Source: CAYVQE01 sp964633205
GTDB lineage: Bacteria > Myxococcota > B64-G9
DNA length: 64,000 bases
Reading direction: 5' to 3'
Assembly (NCBI GenBank): GCA_964633205.1
Contig: CAZWFN010000008.1
Span: forward strand, 17,451-81,450
Shown here: positions 34,583 to 44,708 of the stretch, piece by piece
Numbering within the stretch: position 1 is the first letter of the stretch
Layout: each line of letters opens with the position of its first letter
The notes under the pieces: model-generated
Databases searched by the model: none
What the model saw: the letters and a program-made list of their open reading frames with translations, nothing else
What the model was told of the DNA's origin: nothing
Made by a program: the position numbers and the translations under genes

Positions 34583-35803
34583 TCAGCGCCGCTTGCGCGC
34601 CCGGCCCGCGGGCAGCAACGGCAGCAGCCTGTCCAGGATGCGATCGGCCAGCTCGTCCTTGGACATGCGCTCCAGGGCCGCCACCCCCTCGCGATCGACC
34701 AGGCTGGCCTGGTTGCTGTCGACCGCGAAGCCGGCGTCCGGCCGCGACACGTCGTTGGCCACCACCAGGTCGAGCTTCTTGGCCTCCAGCTTGCGCCGGG
34801 CCGCGGCCACCGGGTCGCCGGTCTCGGCGGCGAAGCCCACCAGCACCCGCCGGCCCTTGCGCCGGCCCAGCCCGGCCAGGATGTCGCGGGTGCGCACCCA
34901 GTCGACCACCAGGCCGCCGTCGGCCTTCTTGATCTTGGTCCGCCGCGCCCGCCGCGGCCGGTAGTCGGCCACCGCCGCGGCCATGATCACCGCCTGGCAG
35001 CCGGCCAGATGGCGCTCCACGGCCGCCGCCATCTCGGCCGCCGAGACCACGTCCACCCGCTCCACCCCGTACGGGGTCGCCAGCGCGCAGGGCCCGCTGA
35101 TCAGCACCACCTCGGCGCCGCGCCGGGCGGCGGCCGCGGCCAGGGCGTAGCCCATCTTGCCGCTGGAGCGGTTGGACAGGAAACGGATCGGATCCAGCGC
35201 CTCGCGGGTGGGCCCGGCGGTGATCAGCAGCCGGCGGCCGGCCAGATCGGCCGGACCCAGCGCCCGCTGGCAGGCGTAGAGGATCTCCGTCGGTTCGGCC
35301 ATGCGGCCCGGGCCCTGCTCGCCGCAGGCCAGCTCGCCCGAGCCCGGACCCACCAGCGCGAAGCGCTCGAAGAGGCGCAGCCGCGCGATGTTGGCGGCCG
35401 TGACCGGGTTGCGCCACATGCGGCTGTTCATGGCCGGGGCCAGCACCACCGGACAGGTGCAGGCCAACAGCGTGGTGGTCAGCAGGTTGTCGGCCAGCCC
35501 GCAGGCCACCTTGGCCAGGGTGTTGGCGGTGGCCGGTGCCACCAGGCACAGGTCGGCCTCGCGGCTCAGGTCGATGTGCTCCATGCCCGAGCGGGCCAGC
35601 TGCCCGCCCGAGCCCACCTCGGCCGGCCGGCCGCACAGGGCCTGGAAGGTCAGCGGTCCGACGAATCGGGCCGCGTACTCGGTCAGGATAGGCTGTACCT
35701 CGGCCCCGGCCCGCACCAGCAGGCGGGCCAGCTCGCAGGTGCGGTAGGCGGCGATGCCGCCGCTGACCCCGAGCACCACGAACTTGTCTCGCAGACCGGT
35801 CAT
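34583..35803 (-). CDS. coaBC: Bifunctional phosphopantothenoylcysteine decarboxylase / phosphopantothenate-cysteine ligase
   Basis: 406 residues, the full length for CoaBC. Catalyses two successive steps of coenzyme A synthesis. The N-terminal flavoprotein decarboxylase has GVSGGIAAY, PAMNSRMW and the active Cys in ACGEQGPGRM. The C-terminal ligase has ITAGPTRE, FLSNRSSGKMG, AAAVADYRP and a KIKK lysine. ATG 35803 follows GGAGGGAGC. It begins 17 bp downstream of the small secreted protein gene at 35821. The basic tail (RARKRR) is unremarkable. Confidence 0.96.
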   Translation of the reverse strand: MTGLRDKFVVLGVSGGIAAYRTCELARLLVRAGAEVQPILTEYAARFVGPLTFQALCGRPAEVGSGGQLARSGMEHIDLSREADLCLVAPATANTLAKVACGLADNLLTTTLLACTCPVVLAPAMNSRMWRNPVTAANIARLRLFERFALVGPGSGELACGEQGPGRMAEPTEILYACQRALGPADLAGRRLLITAGPTREALDPIRFLSNRSSGKMGYALAAAAARRGAEVVLISGPCALATPYGVERVDVVSAAEMAAAVERHLAGCQAVIMAAAVADYRPRRARRTKIKKADGGLVVDWVRTRDILAGLGRRKGRRVLVGFAAETGDPVAAARRKLEAKKLDLVVANDVSRPDAGFAVDSNQASLVDREGVAALERMSKDELADRILDRLLPLLPAGRARKRR

Positions 35804-35820
35804 GCTCGCTCCCTCCAAGC

Positions 35821-36288
35821 TCAGGCGCGCACCATCAGCCGCCAGCTGCCGTCGAGCTGCAGCCACAACAGCGGCACCAGCAGCGGTTCGTCCGCCGGGC
35901 GGTCGGGCAGGCGCAGCGCCAGGTGGAACACCGCCATCGCCACCGCCCGCTTGCGCTTGGGCCCGGCCGGCAGCAGCAGCACGTCGGCCAGCTCGAGCCG
36001 CTCGACGACCGCGCCCTGGGCGAAGGCGCCGGCCAGCTGGCGCAAAAAGGCCCGGTGCCGGCGGCGGTGGGCCGCGGGGTCCAGCGCGCGCTTGGAGATC
36101 CGCTGCCAGGCGGCGAAGTCGACCAGCCGCTGTTGGGCGCGCTCCAGCTCGCCGGCGCGCAACGCATCGAGCAACGCCAGCGCTTCCTGCTGCGCCGAGA
36201 CCGGCCAGGCCGGCCGCTCATCCCCGGCCGCCACCCGGGGGACCAGCAGCAACAGAACACCCAGCCCCGTTGCGATCCATCTGGCCAT
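35821..36288 (-). CDS. Small secreted protein of unknown function
   Basis: 155 residues. A hydrophobic signal peptide (IATGLGVLLLLVPRVAAG) precedes a mixed alpha/beta region with FHLALRLPDRP and LLWLQLDGSWRL, reminiscent of NTF2/SnoaL-like folds, though this is only an impression. ATG 36288 follows GGGGAGG; the frame to 36456 lacks a signal peptide. It lies just upstream of coaBC on the same strand and probably shares its transcript. Divergent from the TPR-zincin gene. Confidence 0.75.
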   Translation of the reverse strand: MARWIATGLGVLLLLVPRVAAGDERPAWPVSAQQEALALLDALRAGELERAQQRLVDFAAWQRISKRALDPAAHRRRHRAFLRQLAGAFAQGAVVERLELADVLLLPAGPKRKRAVAMAVFHLALRLPDRPADEPLLVPLLWLQLDGSWRLMVRA

Positions 36289-36442
36289 CACCGCCTCCCC
36301 GGCGCCGCCACGGGCGCCGCGCATTCCAGATATAGCACGGCCCCCCGCCCGCGACCCAATTTGTCGGCCGACCCACCCGCGCGAAGGGAGGCATCGAATC
36401 GCCGAAGGCGAAAGCGACCAGGGTGGGGGCCGGCGCCGACGA

Positions 36443-36472
36443 TTGACAGCTCGCACCCGCGGTGCGCAGAAT
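36443..36472 (+). promoter_or_regulatory. Sigma70-type promoter of the TPR-zincin gene
   Basis: A perfect TTGACA (36443-36448) and CAGAAT (36467-36472) are separated by 18 bp, 20 bp upstream of the ATG at 36492. The leader would be very short. Confidence 0.5.
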
Positions 36473-36491
36473 TCACGACTGCGGGGTGGTG

Positions 36492-37307
36492 ATGCGCGAC
36501 AACGAAGAGATCGAAGGCTTGCTGGACGAGGCCGAGGCGGCGCTGGACGCCGGCCGAGCCCAACTGGCGCTGGCGCTGGGCCGCGAGGCGGCCGGGCTGG
36601 ATCCCGACTGTCTCGACGCCCTGCTCATCCAGGCCGATGCCCTGCTCGAGCTGGGCGACTGCGGTGGTGCCGAGCCGCTCTACCGCCGGCTGGAGGAGCT
36701 GGCCCCGGACGAGCCGGCGGTGCTGGCCGGCCGCGGTCTGTGCCTGTTCGAGCTGACCCGCTTCGAAGCCGCCGAGCAGGTGCTGCGCCTGGCGCTGGAG
36801 CTGGACTCGCGGCTGGCCGAGGTGCACCAGTGCCTGGGGCTGCTGCTCGAACGGGATCAGCGCCAGGCCGAGGCCGAGCGCCGCTTCGCCCGCGCCCGCG
36901 CGCTGGCCCCGGAGGACTACCGCCCGCCGGTCGAGCTGGCCGAGCAACGCTTCGACGCCTGCATCGAGGCCGCCCTGCTCGACCTGCCACCGCCGGTGGC
37001 CGAAGCGCTGGCCGACGTCAGCGTGGTGGTCGAGCAGCTGCCGGCCGACGAGGATCTGCGCGCCGCCGAGCCGCCGTTGAGCCCCCGCATCCTGGGCCTG
37101 TGGCGCGGCAGCCCGCTGAGCGAGCGCAGCGTGTTCGACCCCTGGACCGAGCTGCCGGGCGGCATCGTGCTCTACCAGCGCAACCTGCAGCGCTTCGCCC
37201 GCGACGAGGCCGACCTGATCGACCAGATCCGCATCACCGTGATGCACGAGGTGGGCCACGCCCTGGGCCTGGACGAGGCCCAGCTCGAGCAGCGCGGCTG
37301 GAGTTGA
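36492..37307 (+). CDS. TPR protein with C-terminal minimal zincin metallopeptidase domain
   Basis: 271 residues. The N-terminal ~140 residues are TPR-like repeats (ALLELGDCGGAEPLYRRLEEL and related phrases). The C-terminal ~120 residues are a Zincin_1-type minimal metallopeptidase with HEVGHALGLDE, giving HExxH plus the downstream Asp. No signal peptide, so cytoplasmic. Stand-alone zincins of this family are ~120 residues, so the TPR fusion suggests recruitment to a protein complex. The start could also be GTG 36486 or 36489. It ends at the duplicated udk fragment. Confidence 0.8.
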   Translation: MRDNEEIEGLLDEAEAALDAGRAQLALALGREAAGLDPDCLDALLIQADALLELGDCGGAEPLYRRLEELAPDEPAVLAGRGLCLFELTRFEAAEQVLRLALELDSRLAEVHQCLGLLLERDQRQAEAERRFARARALAPEDYRPPVELAEQRFDACIEAALLDLPPPVAEALADVSVVVEQLPADEDLRAAEPPLSPRILGLWRGSPLSERSVFDPWTELPGGIVLYQRNLQRFARDEADLIDQIRITVMHEVGHALGLDEAQLEQRGWS

Positions 37308-37314
37308 GCTCGGG

Positions 37315-37502
37315 CGGGGGAAGCAACACTTCAGCGCCGAGCGAGCTGCTGGCGGATGGCGTCGACCACCATGCGGATGCACGTCGTTGGGCCCAGCTCG
37401 AGCTTCCCCGCCCGAAGGGCGGGGAAAGCAACACATCAGCGCTGAGCGAGCTGCTGGCGGATGGCGTCGACCACCATGCGGATGGCCACGTCGTTGGGCC
37501 CG
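37315..37502. repeat. Direct duplication of the uridine kinase 3' end
   Basis: 37315-37395 and 37418-37502 are nearly identical direct repeats about 103 bp apart. The second copy is the true 3' end of the uridine kinase gene, covering its last ~21 codons plus flank. The first is an orphan fragment, with single-base changes and an indel, between the kinase and the zincin gene. Both copies begin with a GGGCGGGG motif that forms one arm of the hairpin at 37404. Confidence 0.85.
37404..37426. terminator. Stable hairpin between convergent genes
   Basis: TTCCCCGCCC-GAA-GGGCGGGGAA is a perfect 10-bp stem with a 3-nt loop, 10 bp after the uridine kinase stop on the minus strand and 97 bp after the zincin stop on the plus strand. 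There is no U-tract on either strand, so it may stabilise 3' ends rather than terminate. Confidence 0.45.
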
Positions 37503-38056
37503 GCCGAGGGGATGATCACGTCGGCGTGGCGTTTCGACGGCAGCACGAAGCTCTCGTGCATCGGCCGCACGGTCTCGAGGTACTGCTGCACCACCCGGTC
37601 GATGGTGCGGGCGCGCTGGTTGACATCGCGGGTCAGCCGCCGGATGAAGCGGATGTCGTCGTCGGCCTCGACGAAGATCTTGACGTCGATTTGTGCGCGC
37701 AGCTCGCGGGTGGCCAGCACCAGGATGCCCTCGACGATGACGATCGAGGCCGGCTCCACCCGCACCGAGCCCTGCTTGCGGGTGTACTCCTGGAAGGAGT
37801 AGATCGGCTTTTCCACCGGCTGGCGCCGCTTGAGCCGCTGCAGGTGCTCGACCATCAGGGCGTTGTCGAAGGCGTCGGGATGGTCGAAGTTGAACTGCTT
37901 GCGCTCGGCCAGCGCCAGGTGGCTCAGGTCGCGGTAGTAGGCGTCTTGGTCGAGCAGGGCGATCGGCTGGCCGTAGTGCGCCTGCAGGATCTTCTTGGCC
38001 ACCGTGGTCTTGCCCGAGGCCGAGCCGCCGGCGATGCCGATGACCACCACGCTCAT
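37436..38056 (-). CDS. udk: Uridine kinase
   Basis: 206 residues, the standard length. Phosphorylates uridine and cytidine in pyrimidine salvage. P-loop GGSASGKTT, DQDAYYRD, FDHPDAFD and the Arg-rich lid RRLTRDVNQRARTI are all present. ATG 38056 is preceded by GGAGG and overlaps the TGA of the ComEC-like lipoprotein gene (ATGA), indicating translational coupling. Its 3' end is duplicated downstream. There is no frameshift in the intact copy. Confidence 0.96.
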   Translation of the reverse strand: MSVVVIGIAGGSASGKTTVAKKILQAHYGQPIALLDQDAYYRDLSHLALAERKQFNFDHPDAFDNALMVEHLQRLKRRQPVEKPIYSFQEYTRKQGSVRVEPASIVIVEGILVLATRELRAQIDVKIFVEADDDIRFIRRLTRDVNQRARTIDRVVQQYLETVRPMHESFVLPSKRHADVIIPSAGPNDVAIRMVVDAIRQQLAQR

Positions 38057-39018
38057 TCGTCCACCTCCCACCAGCTGTCGTCCAACCGGTAGCGCACCCC
38101 ATCGGTCTCGATGGCGAAGGTGCCCAGCACCGGTCCGGCATCGCGGGCGCCGCTGCCGGTCTGAAATACGGCCGGCGGCTCGACCGTCAAGGCCGGATCC
38201 AGGCCGCGCAGCCGGGCCACCACCTCGCCGGCCGGATGATCGTAGGGGTTGGGCCCGACCGACAGCACCGCCACCTCGGCCCGCAGCGCCTCGAGCCAGG
38301 CGGCGCAGGTCGAGCCGGCCGCGCCGTGGTGATGCAGATGAACCGCGTCCAGATCGCCCAGCAGCGGTCCCAGGGCCCGTTCGACCTCCGCGCCCAGATC
38401 GCCGCCGACGTGGTAGTCGAAGCCGCCGTGGCGCAGCAGCAAGCCCAGGCTGCGGTCGTTGTCGTCGGCCACCAGCACCCGTGAGCCGTCGAGCAAGCGG
38501 CCGCCCGAGGCGGTGCAGATCAACTCCACCCCGTCGCCCAGCGCCAGCCGGTCGCCGGGGTCGAGCAGCCGCAATCCGCCGGCTGCGGTGCCGGCCAGCG
38601 CGTCGGCCAGCGCGGCGAAGGCCGCGGTCTGCGGCTGGCTGCCCTCGCCCCAGGCGGCGTCGACCGCCACCGCGGCGGCCACCTCGTCCAGCCCGCCGAT
38701 GTGATCGGCGTCCGGGTGGCTGGCCACCAGGTGGCGCAGCCGCTCCAGCCCGCGCCGCTCGAGCTCGGCCAGCACCACCGCGCCGGCGCCGTCGGGCCCG
38801 CCGTCGACCAGCGCCGCCTGCCCGGTCGGTCCGATGAACAGGGTGGCGTCGCCGGCGCCCACGTCCAGGTGCACGATCTCCACCCGGCCCAGCCCTGGGG
38901 CACCATCGGCGCCGTCGGGCGGGCCCCAGCCCTCGGGCGGCGCGTCGTGGCAACCGGCACCCAGGGCCCACACCGCCAGCGCGGCCCTGCACCACCTGCC
39001 CACCACACCGGTCGCCAT
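38053..39018 (-). CDS. ComEC C-terminal-like metallo-beta-lactamase fold lipoprotein
   Basis: 321 residues. Signal peptide with lipobox GAGC, then a metallo-beta-lactamase domain of the ComEC/Rec2 type: LDVGAGDATLF, SHPDADHIGG (HxxxDH metal motif), GGDLGAE, and HLHHHGAAGS as the later His ligand region. Such isolated domains are often secreted and are thought to act on nucleic acids or phosphodiesters, without firm proof. No membrane channel domain of ComEC is attached. The start follows GAGGG. The gene is coupled to udk. Confidence 0.82.
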   Translation of the reverse strand: MATGVVGRWCRAALAVWALGAGCHDAPPEGWGPPDGADGAPGLGRVEIVHLDVGAGDATLFIGPTGQAALVDGGPDGAGAVVLAELERRGLERLRHLVASHPDADHIGGLDEVAAAVAVDAAWGEGSQPQTAAFAALADALAGTAAGGLRLLDPGDRLALGDGVELICTASGGRLLDGSRVLVADDNDRSLGLLLRHGGFDYHVGGDLGAEVERALGPLLGDLDAVHLHHHGAAGSTCAAWLEALRAEVAVLSVGPNPYDHPAGEVVARLRGLDPALTVEPPAVFQTGSGARDAGPVLGTFAIETDGVRYRLDDSWWEVDE

Positions 39019-39214
39019 CGCACACCCTCGCTCGCGGGAATCCGGGCGGATTCTAACGCCGGCCATTCTGCTGTACAAGGCTGCATGGGGGCGAGGCCCG
39101 GGCATAACCCGGGCGCCTTCGTCGCAGATGCGGTCGTTGCACAGGGACCTGAAGGCCCTGGCGAAGTCGCCCAGGACATGCCCGGGCTCCGGGCCGTTAA
39201 TGCAGGGCAACTGA

Positions 39215-39240
39215 GCTGCCGGGGTATGAACCCCGGCAGC
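39215..39240. repeat. Strong hairpin in intergenic cluster
   Basis: An 11-bp perfect stem closes an ATGA tetraloop. It is the strongest of about five consecutive GC-rich stem-loops between 39096 and 39240. Each has a short AT-containing loop, such as CATAA or ATGA, which suggests a composite palindromic element rather than a terminator. Confidence 0.6.
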
Positions 39241-39544
39241 CGCACTGCGTTCGCTGGCATGCGCGGATGCGAGGAACGTGGGGGGCGCCGGGGGTCAGTG
39301 GCGGGCGCGGGCGCGCGATTTTACCCCTCCCCCCGACGGCGATCGCTGCGGGCGTTCAGTTGGCGTTGGGGGGAGGTGGGGAGGGGGGCGCAAAAATCAC
39401 AGCCGTTGCGACAACGCCCGCATCCGCCGCCCATCTGTCACCCTGGGGCTACAGGCCCCCGGCTGCAACCGGCCGGGTTTTCCACAGGGTCTGGCAAGGG
39501 CTCGGAATCAAATCCGAAAAAACACCGTCGGCGGCGCCCTTCGG

Positions 39545-39560
39545 TGGCACGCGGATTGCT
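39545..39560 (+). promoter_or_regulatory. Perfect-consensus sigma54 promoter
   Basis: TGGCACG-CGGA-TTGCT fits TGGCACG-N4-TTGCW at every conserved position. GG is at 39546-39547 and GC at 39558-39559. Transcription would start near 39571, 52 bases before the ATG at 39623. No copy of the GACAAGC dyad is seen upstream; a GTTG-CGA-CAAC palindrome lies at 39405-39415. Confidence 0.75.
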
Positions 39561-39622
39561 TCAACGCGGGGGGGCCGCTGCTGCGGCCGGCTTGTGGAAA
39601 ACCGCGACGGGAGAACACGGCG

Positions 39623-41137
39623 ATGACGACGAGAAGCGGGATGCGGATGATGCCGGGCCTGGCCCTGCTGGCGCTCACCGCCGGCGGCTGGCTGGTCGGC
39701 TGCGGACCGGCCGGCGACGGCGGCCTGCACGCGGCCGCGGCCCAGTCGACCCTGGGCGCGGCCGACGGCCAGGGCGATCGGCCCGACTACGAATGCGAGC
39801 TGGTGCTGCGCGCGGTGGGCCGGATCGACACCGGCCCGGGCTACGCCACCAGCTGCGACCTGGGCCTGGCCGACGGCGGGCCGTGCCGCTACGTCTGGCA
39901 GGGCCGCATCGACGTCGCCGAGCAGGCGGCCGAACGCTTCACCTCCATCGAGGTGCTCTACCGTACCGGCCAGACCGGCGACCAGTGGTACGCGGTGGCC
40001 GCGGCGCCGGCCGGCGCGCCCAGCGACGGCTTCGCCCCCTACGAGTTCCGCATCCTGGAGCACACCCCGGCGGCCGGCATGAGCATGACCAGCCTCAACC
40101 GCACCGTGATCGAGCTGGTGCCCTACGGGGTGGAGCCCGACGGCACCCGGGTGTTCGACCACAACCGGGTCGCCGACCCGCTGGATGCCTACCGGCTCGA
40201 CCTGGACAACCTGTGGTCGATCGACGAGGCACCGGGCGTCTGCAGCCCGGATGACCAGCCCGTGCCCAGCTGGACCTTCGCCTACCCGGGTTGGGGCCAG
40301 CACATCGCCGACGGCCCGCTGCTGGCCGGCGGCCAGGTGCGCATCGCCTACGACGGCCGGCGCTTGCGCGAGACCCAGGCCTGCATGGGCTCCGAGGGAC
40401 CGGTCTCGGCCACCACCATCCACGCCGCCTGGTCCTTCGACGGCGGCCCGGTGCACTCCGCCCAGGTCGAGCACTACGTCGAGTCGTTCGGCTACGCCTG
40501 CCAGGGCGAGGAATCCCCCTGCATCGAGCAGCAGGTCGACCAGCCGCTGCTGGCGGTGCCGGCCGCCGCCGCCGAGATGCAGCTGTGGTTCTACTGCGTA
40601 CCGGGCTTTTCGGCCGGGGCCGAGGCCAACTGGCGCTACGACTCCAACCTGGGCGACAACTACCGCGCCGCGGTGGTGGCCCAGGCCGCGCCGGTGCACT
40701 GGGCCGGCGCCTGGCAGCAGCGGGCGGCGCGTTCGGGCTTCACCTTCGCGCTGCCCGAGCCGCTGCTCTACGCCGGCTTCAGCAACATGGGTTGGTCGGT
40801 CCAGGCCCAGGTCTACGTGCGCGGGCTGACCGATCAGCACCGGGTCGACGGCCAGCGGCTGCGGGCCTACGTCGAGACCGACCTGCTCGGCTGCGCGCCG
40901 GGCGGTGCGCTCGAGCTGGCCGAGCTGCCCCTGGCCGAGGCCCAGGCCGGACCCTACGGCAACAACGCCCTGTTCCGCTGGGGCTACGAGGCCCTGGCCG
41001 GCCACTGCCCGCCCGGCAGCTACCACTACCGCTTCCTGTTCTCGGCCGACGGCGGCCTGACCCACACCCCGCTGGGCGCCGCCGCCAGCACCGACCAGCC
41101 CGACGCCACCGCCTTGCGCACCTTGATCGTCGAGTAA
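39623..41137 (+). CDS. Secreted lipoprotein of unknown function (possible DUF6209-like)
   Basis: 504 residues. Signal peptide with lipobox LVGC. The mature protein is beta-rich without an enzyme motif. The phrase GGQVRIAYDGRRL and the following Cys, Trp-containing region recall DUF6209 proteins of myxobacteria, but this is a memory-based suggestion. The C-terminal third has aromatic-rich strands, with phrases such as FRWGYEALAGHCPPGSYHYR. Transcription is probably sigma54-dependent from 39545. A modest ribosome site (GGGAGA) precedes the ATG. Expected location is the outer membrane or cell surface. Confidence 0.7.
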   Translation: MTTRSGMRMMPGLALLALTAGGWLVGCGPAGDGGLHAAAAQSTLGAADGQGDRPDYECELVLRAVGRIDTGPGYATSCDLGLADGGPCRYVWQGRIDVAEQAAERFTSIEVLYRTGQTGDQWYAVAAAPAGAPSDGFAPYEFRILEHTPAAGMSMTSLNRTVIELVPYGVEPDGTRVFDHNRVADPLDAYRLDLDNLWSIDEAPGVCSPDDQPVPSWTFAYPGWGQHIADGPLLAGGQVRIAYDGRRLRETQACMGSEGPVSATTIHAAWSFDGGPVHSAQVEHYVESFGYACQGEESPCIEQQVDQPLLAVPAAAAEMQLWFYCVPGFSAGAEANWRYDSNLGDNYRAAVVAQAAPVHWAGAWQQRAARSGFTFALPEPLLYAGFSNMGWSVQAQVYVRGLTDQHRVDGQRLRAYVETDLLGCAPGGALELAELPLAEAQAGPYGNNALFRWGYEALAGHCPPGSYHYRFLFSADGGLTHTPLGAAASTDQPDATALRTLIVE

Positions 41138-41256
41138 GCCCGCCGACCCTCCCTCCGCCGCCGAAGGCGACGAGGCTGGGGCCGTCGAGCGCACGCTTGC
41201 ACCCCCGCGAGCGATCTGCTATCTCCGTCGGTCAGCGAACCGATCCCGGAGTCCGC

Positions 41257-43683
<2,427 letters not shown>

Positions 43684-43729
43684 GCCGCCGCCGCAGGTGA
43701 GCGCTTCGGAACGCGCCGGGCACCACTGC

Positions 43730-44494
43730 TCAGTCGCGGGATTTGAGCAGCGGGCGCAGCTTGCGCCGGCGGCCGGTGGGCTCGATCCGTTCGGCCCGGC
43801 GCTGTGTCTGGCGGGCCTTGGCCGCGAAGCCGTTGCGCTCGTAGAAGCGCGCCAGCCGGGTCAGCTGCCAGGGGTTGTCCGGATCGAGCCGGACGACGGC
43901 CCGCAGCTGCTGCTCGGCCTGCTCGATTTGGCCGCAGCGCTCGTAGAGCAGGGCCAGGTTGCGCCGGGCGCCGATGTGCGATGGCTGCTGCTGCAGCACC
44001 AGCTCGTACTGCTCGATGCCGGCGGCCTGGCGGCCGGCCTCGACGTAGAGGGTGGCCAGCCGGTAGCGGGCGTCGAGCAGGCTGGGCCGCAGCTGCAGCG
44101 CGCGGATGAACTCGGCCCGGGCCCGCTCGCGATCGCCCTGCTCGTGCAAATAGACGCCGTAGAGATAGTGCGCCCGCGGGATCTCGGACCCCAGCTCGAC
44201 CGCCTTGGCCAAGAAACGGCCGATCCGCTCGCGGTCGTTGTCGGTCATCAGGTGGGCGACCGCGATCTCCAAATGCGGCAGCGCCCAGCGCGGTGCCAGC
44301 TGGCGGGCCCGGTGGTAGCGGTTGAGCGCCGCCCGGTACTCGCCGCGTTCGGCCAGCGCCACCCCTTGCTTGAACCAGGCCAGCGCGCCGCGGGGCTGCT
44401 CGCGCCGGGCCATGGCCTCGGTGGCCGGGTCGGCCCGCAGCACCGCAGCGGGCAACAACAGAGCGGTGATCAGCAACGCCCAGGGCTTGTTCAC
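43730..44494 (-). CDS. Periplasmic TPR protein
   Basis: 254 residues. Signal peptide (~1-21), then about five tetratricopeptide repeats (AHYLYGVYLHEQGDRERARA, ARRNLALLYERCGQIEQAEQ) and a basic C-terminus. Probably a protein-protein interaction scaffold in the periplasm. The GTG start is preceded by GGGGTGG. It is convergent with the Clp gene, 46 bp away, and stands alone. Confidence 0.8.
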   Translation of the reverse strand: MNKPWALLITALLLPAAVLRADPATEAMARREQPRGALAWFKQGVALAERGEYRAALNRYHRARQLAPRWALPHLEIAVAHLMTDNDRERIGRFLAKAVELGSEIPRAHYLYGVYLHEQGDRERARAEFIRALQLRPSLLDARYRLATLYVEAGRQAAGIEQYELVLQQQPSHIGARRNLALLYERCGQIEQAEQQLRAVVRLDPDNPWQLTRLARFYERNGFAAKARQTQRRAERIEPTGRRRKLRPLLKSRD

Positions 44495-44607
44495 GTCCGG
44501 CCACCCCTTTCGCGCGGGTCCGAGTCAGAGCCCAAGCTACCGATCCGCAGCCCGAAATGCAACAGCCGCGTCCGGCCCGCGGCCCGCGCTGAAAGGGGAG
44601 TTTCCAC

Positions 44608-44636
44608 TTGACAATCAAGGGATCGGGTGCTACCCA
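44608..44636 (+). promoter_or_regulatory. Possible promoter of the TSP3 lipoprotein
   Basis: A perfect TTGACA (44608-44613) is 17 bp from TACCCA (44631-44636), with an extended TG one base upstream. The -10 box is poor, so confidence is limited. Confidence 0.3.
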
Positions 44637-44708
44637 ACAAGCCGGCTCGGTTCGAAACCTCCGCCCCGCTATTGGGTTGTGGAGACTGCCACGCTGGAGA
44701 GCACATCG

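Larger units (their letters stand above)
39019..39622. other. 604-bp intergenic region with hairpin cluster and sigma54 promoter
   Basis: No convincing gene. From left to right: hairpins GCCCGGG-CATAA-CCCGGGC (39096-39114), several weaker CCTGG/CCAGG stems up to ~39200, and GCTGCCGGGGT-ATGA-ACCCCGGCAGC (39215-39240, perfect 11 bp). A G/C-tract inverted repeat follows (39324-39334 against 39368-39376), flanked by ATTTTA and AAAAAT. A perfect sigma54-type promoter (39545-39560) is at the right end. Confidence 0.6.

Noticed and set aside
36288..38141. A 617-residue minus-strand frame across udk and the zincin gene
   Set aside because: Different frame from udk, Arg/Pro/Ala-rich, and without motifs.
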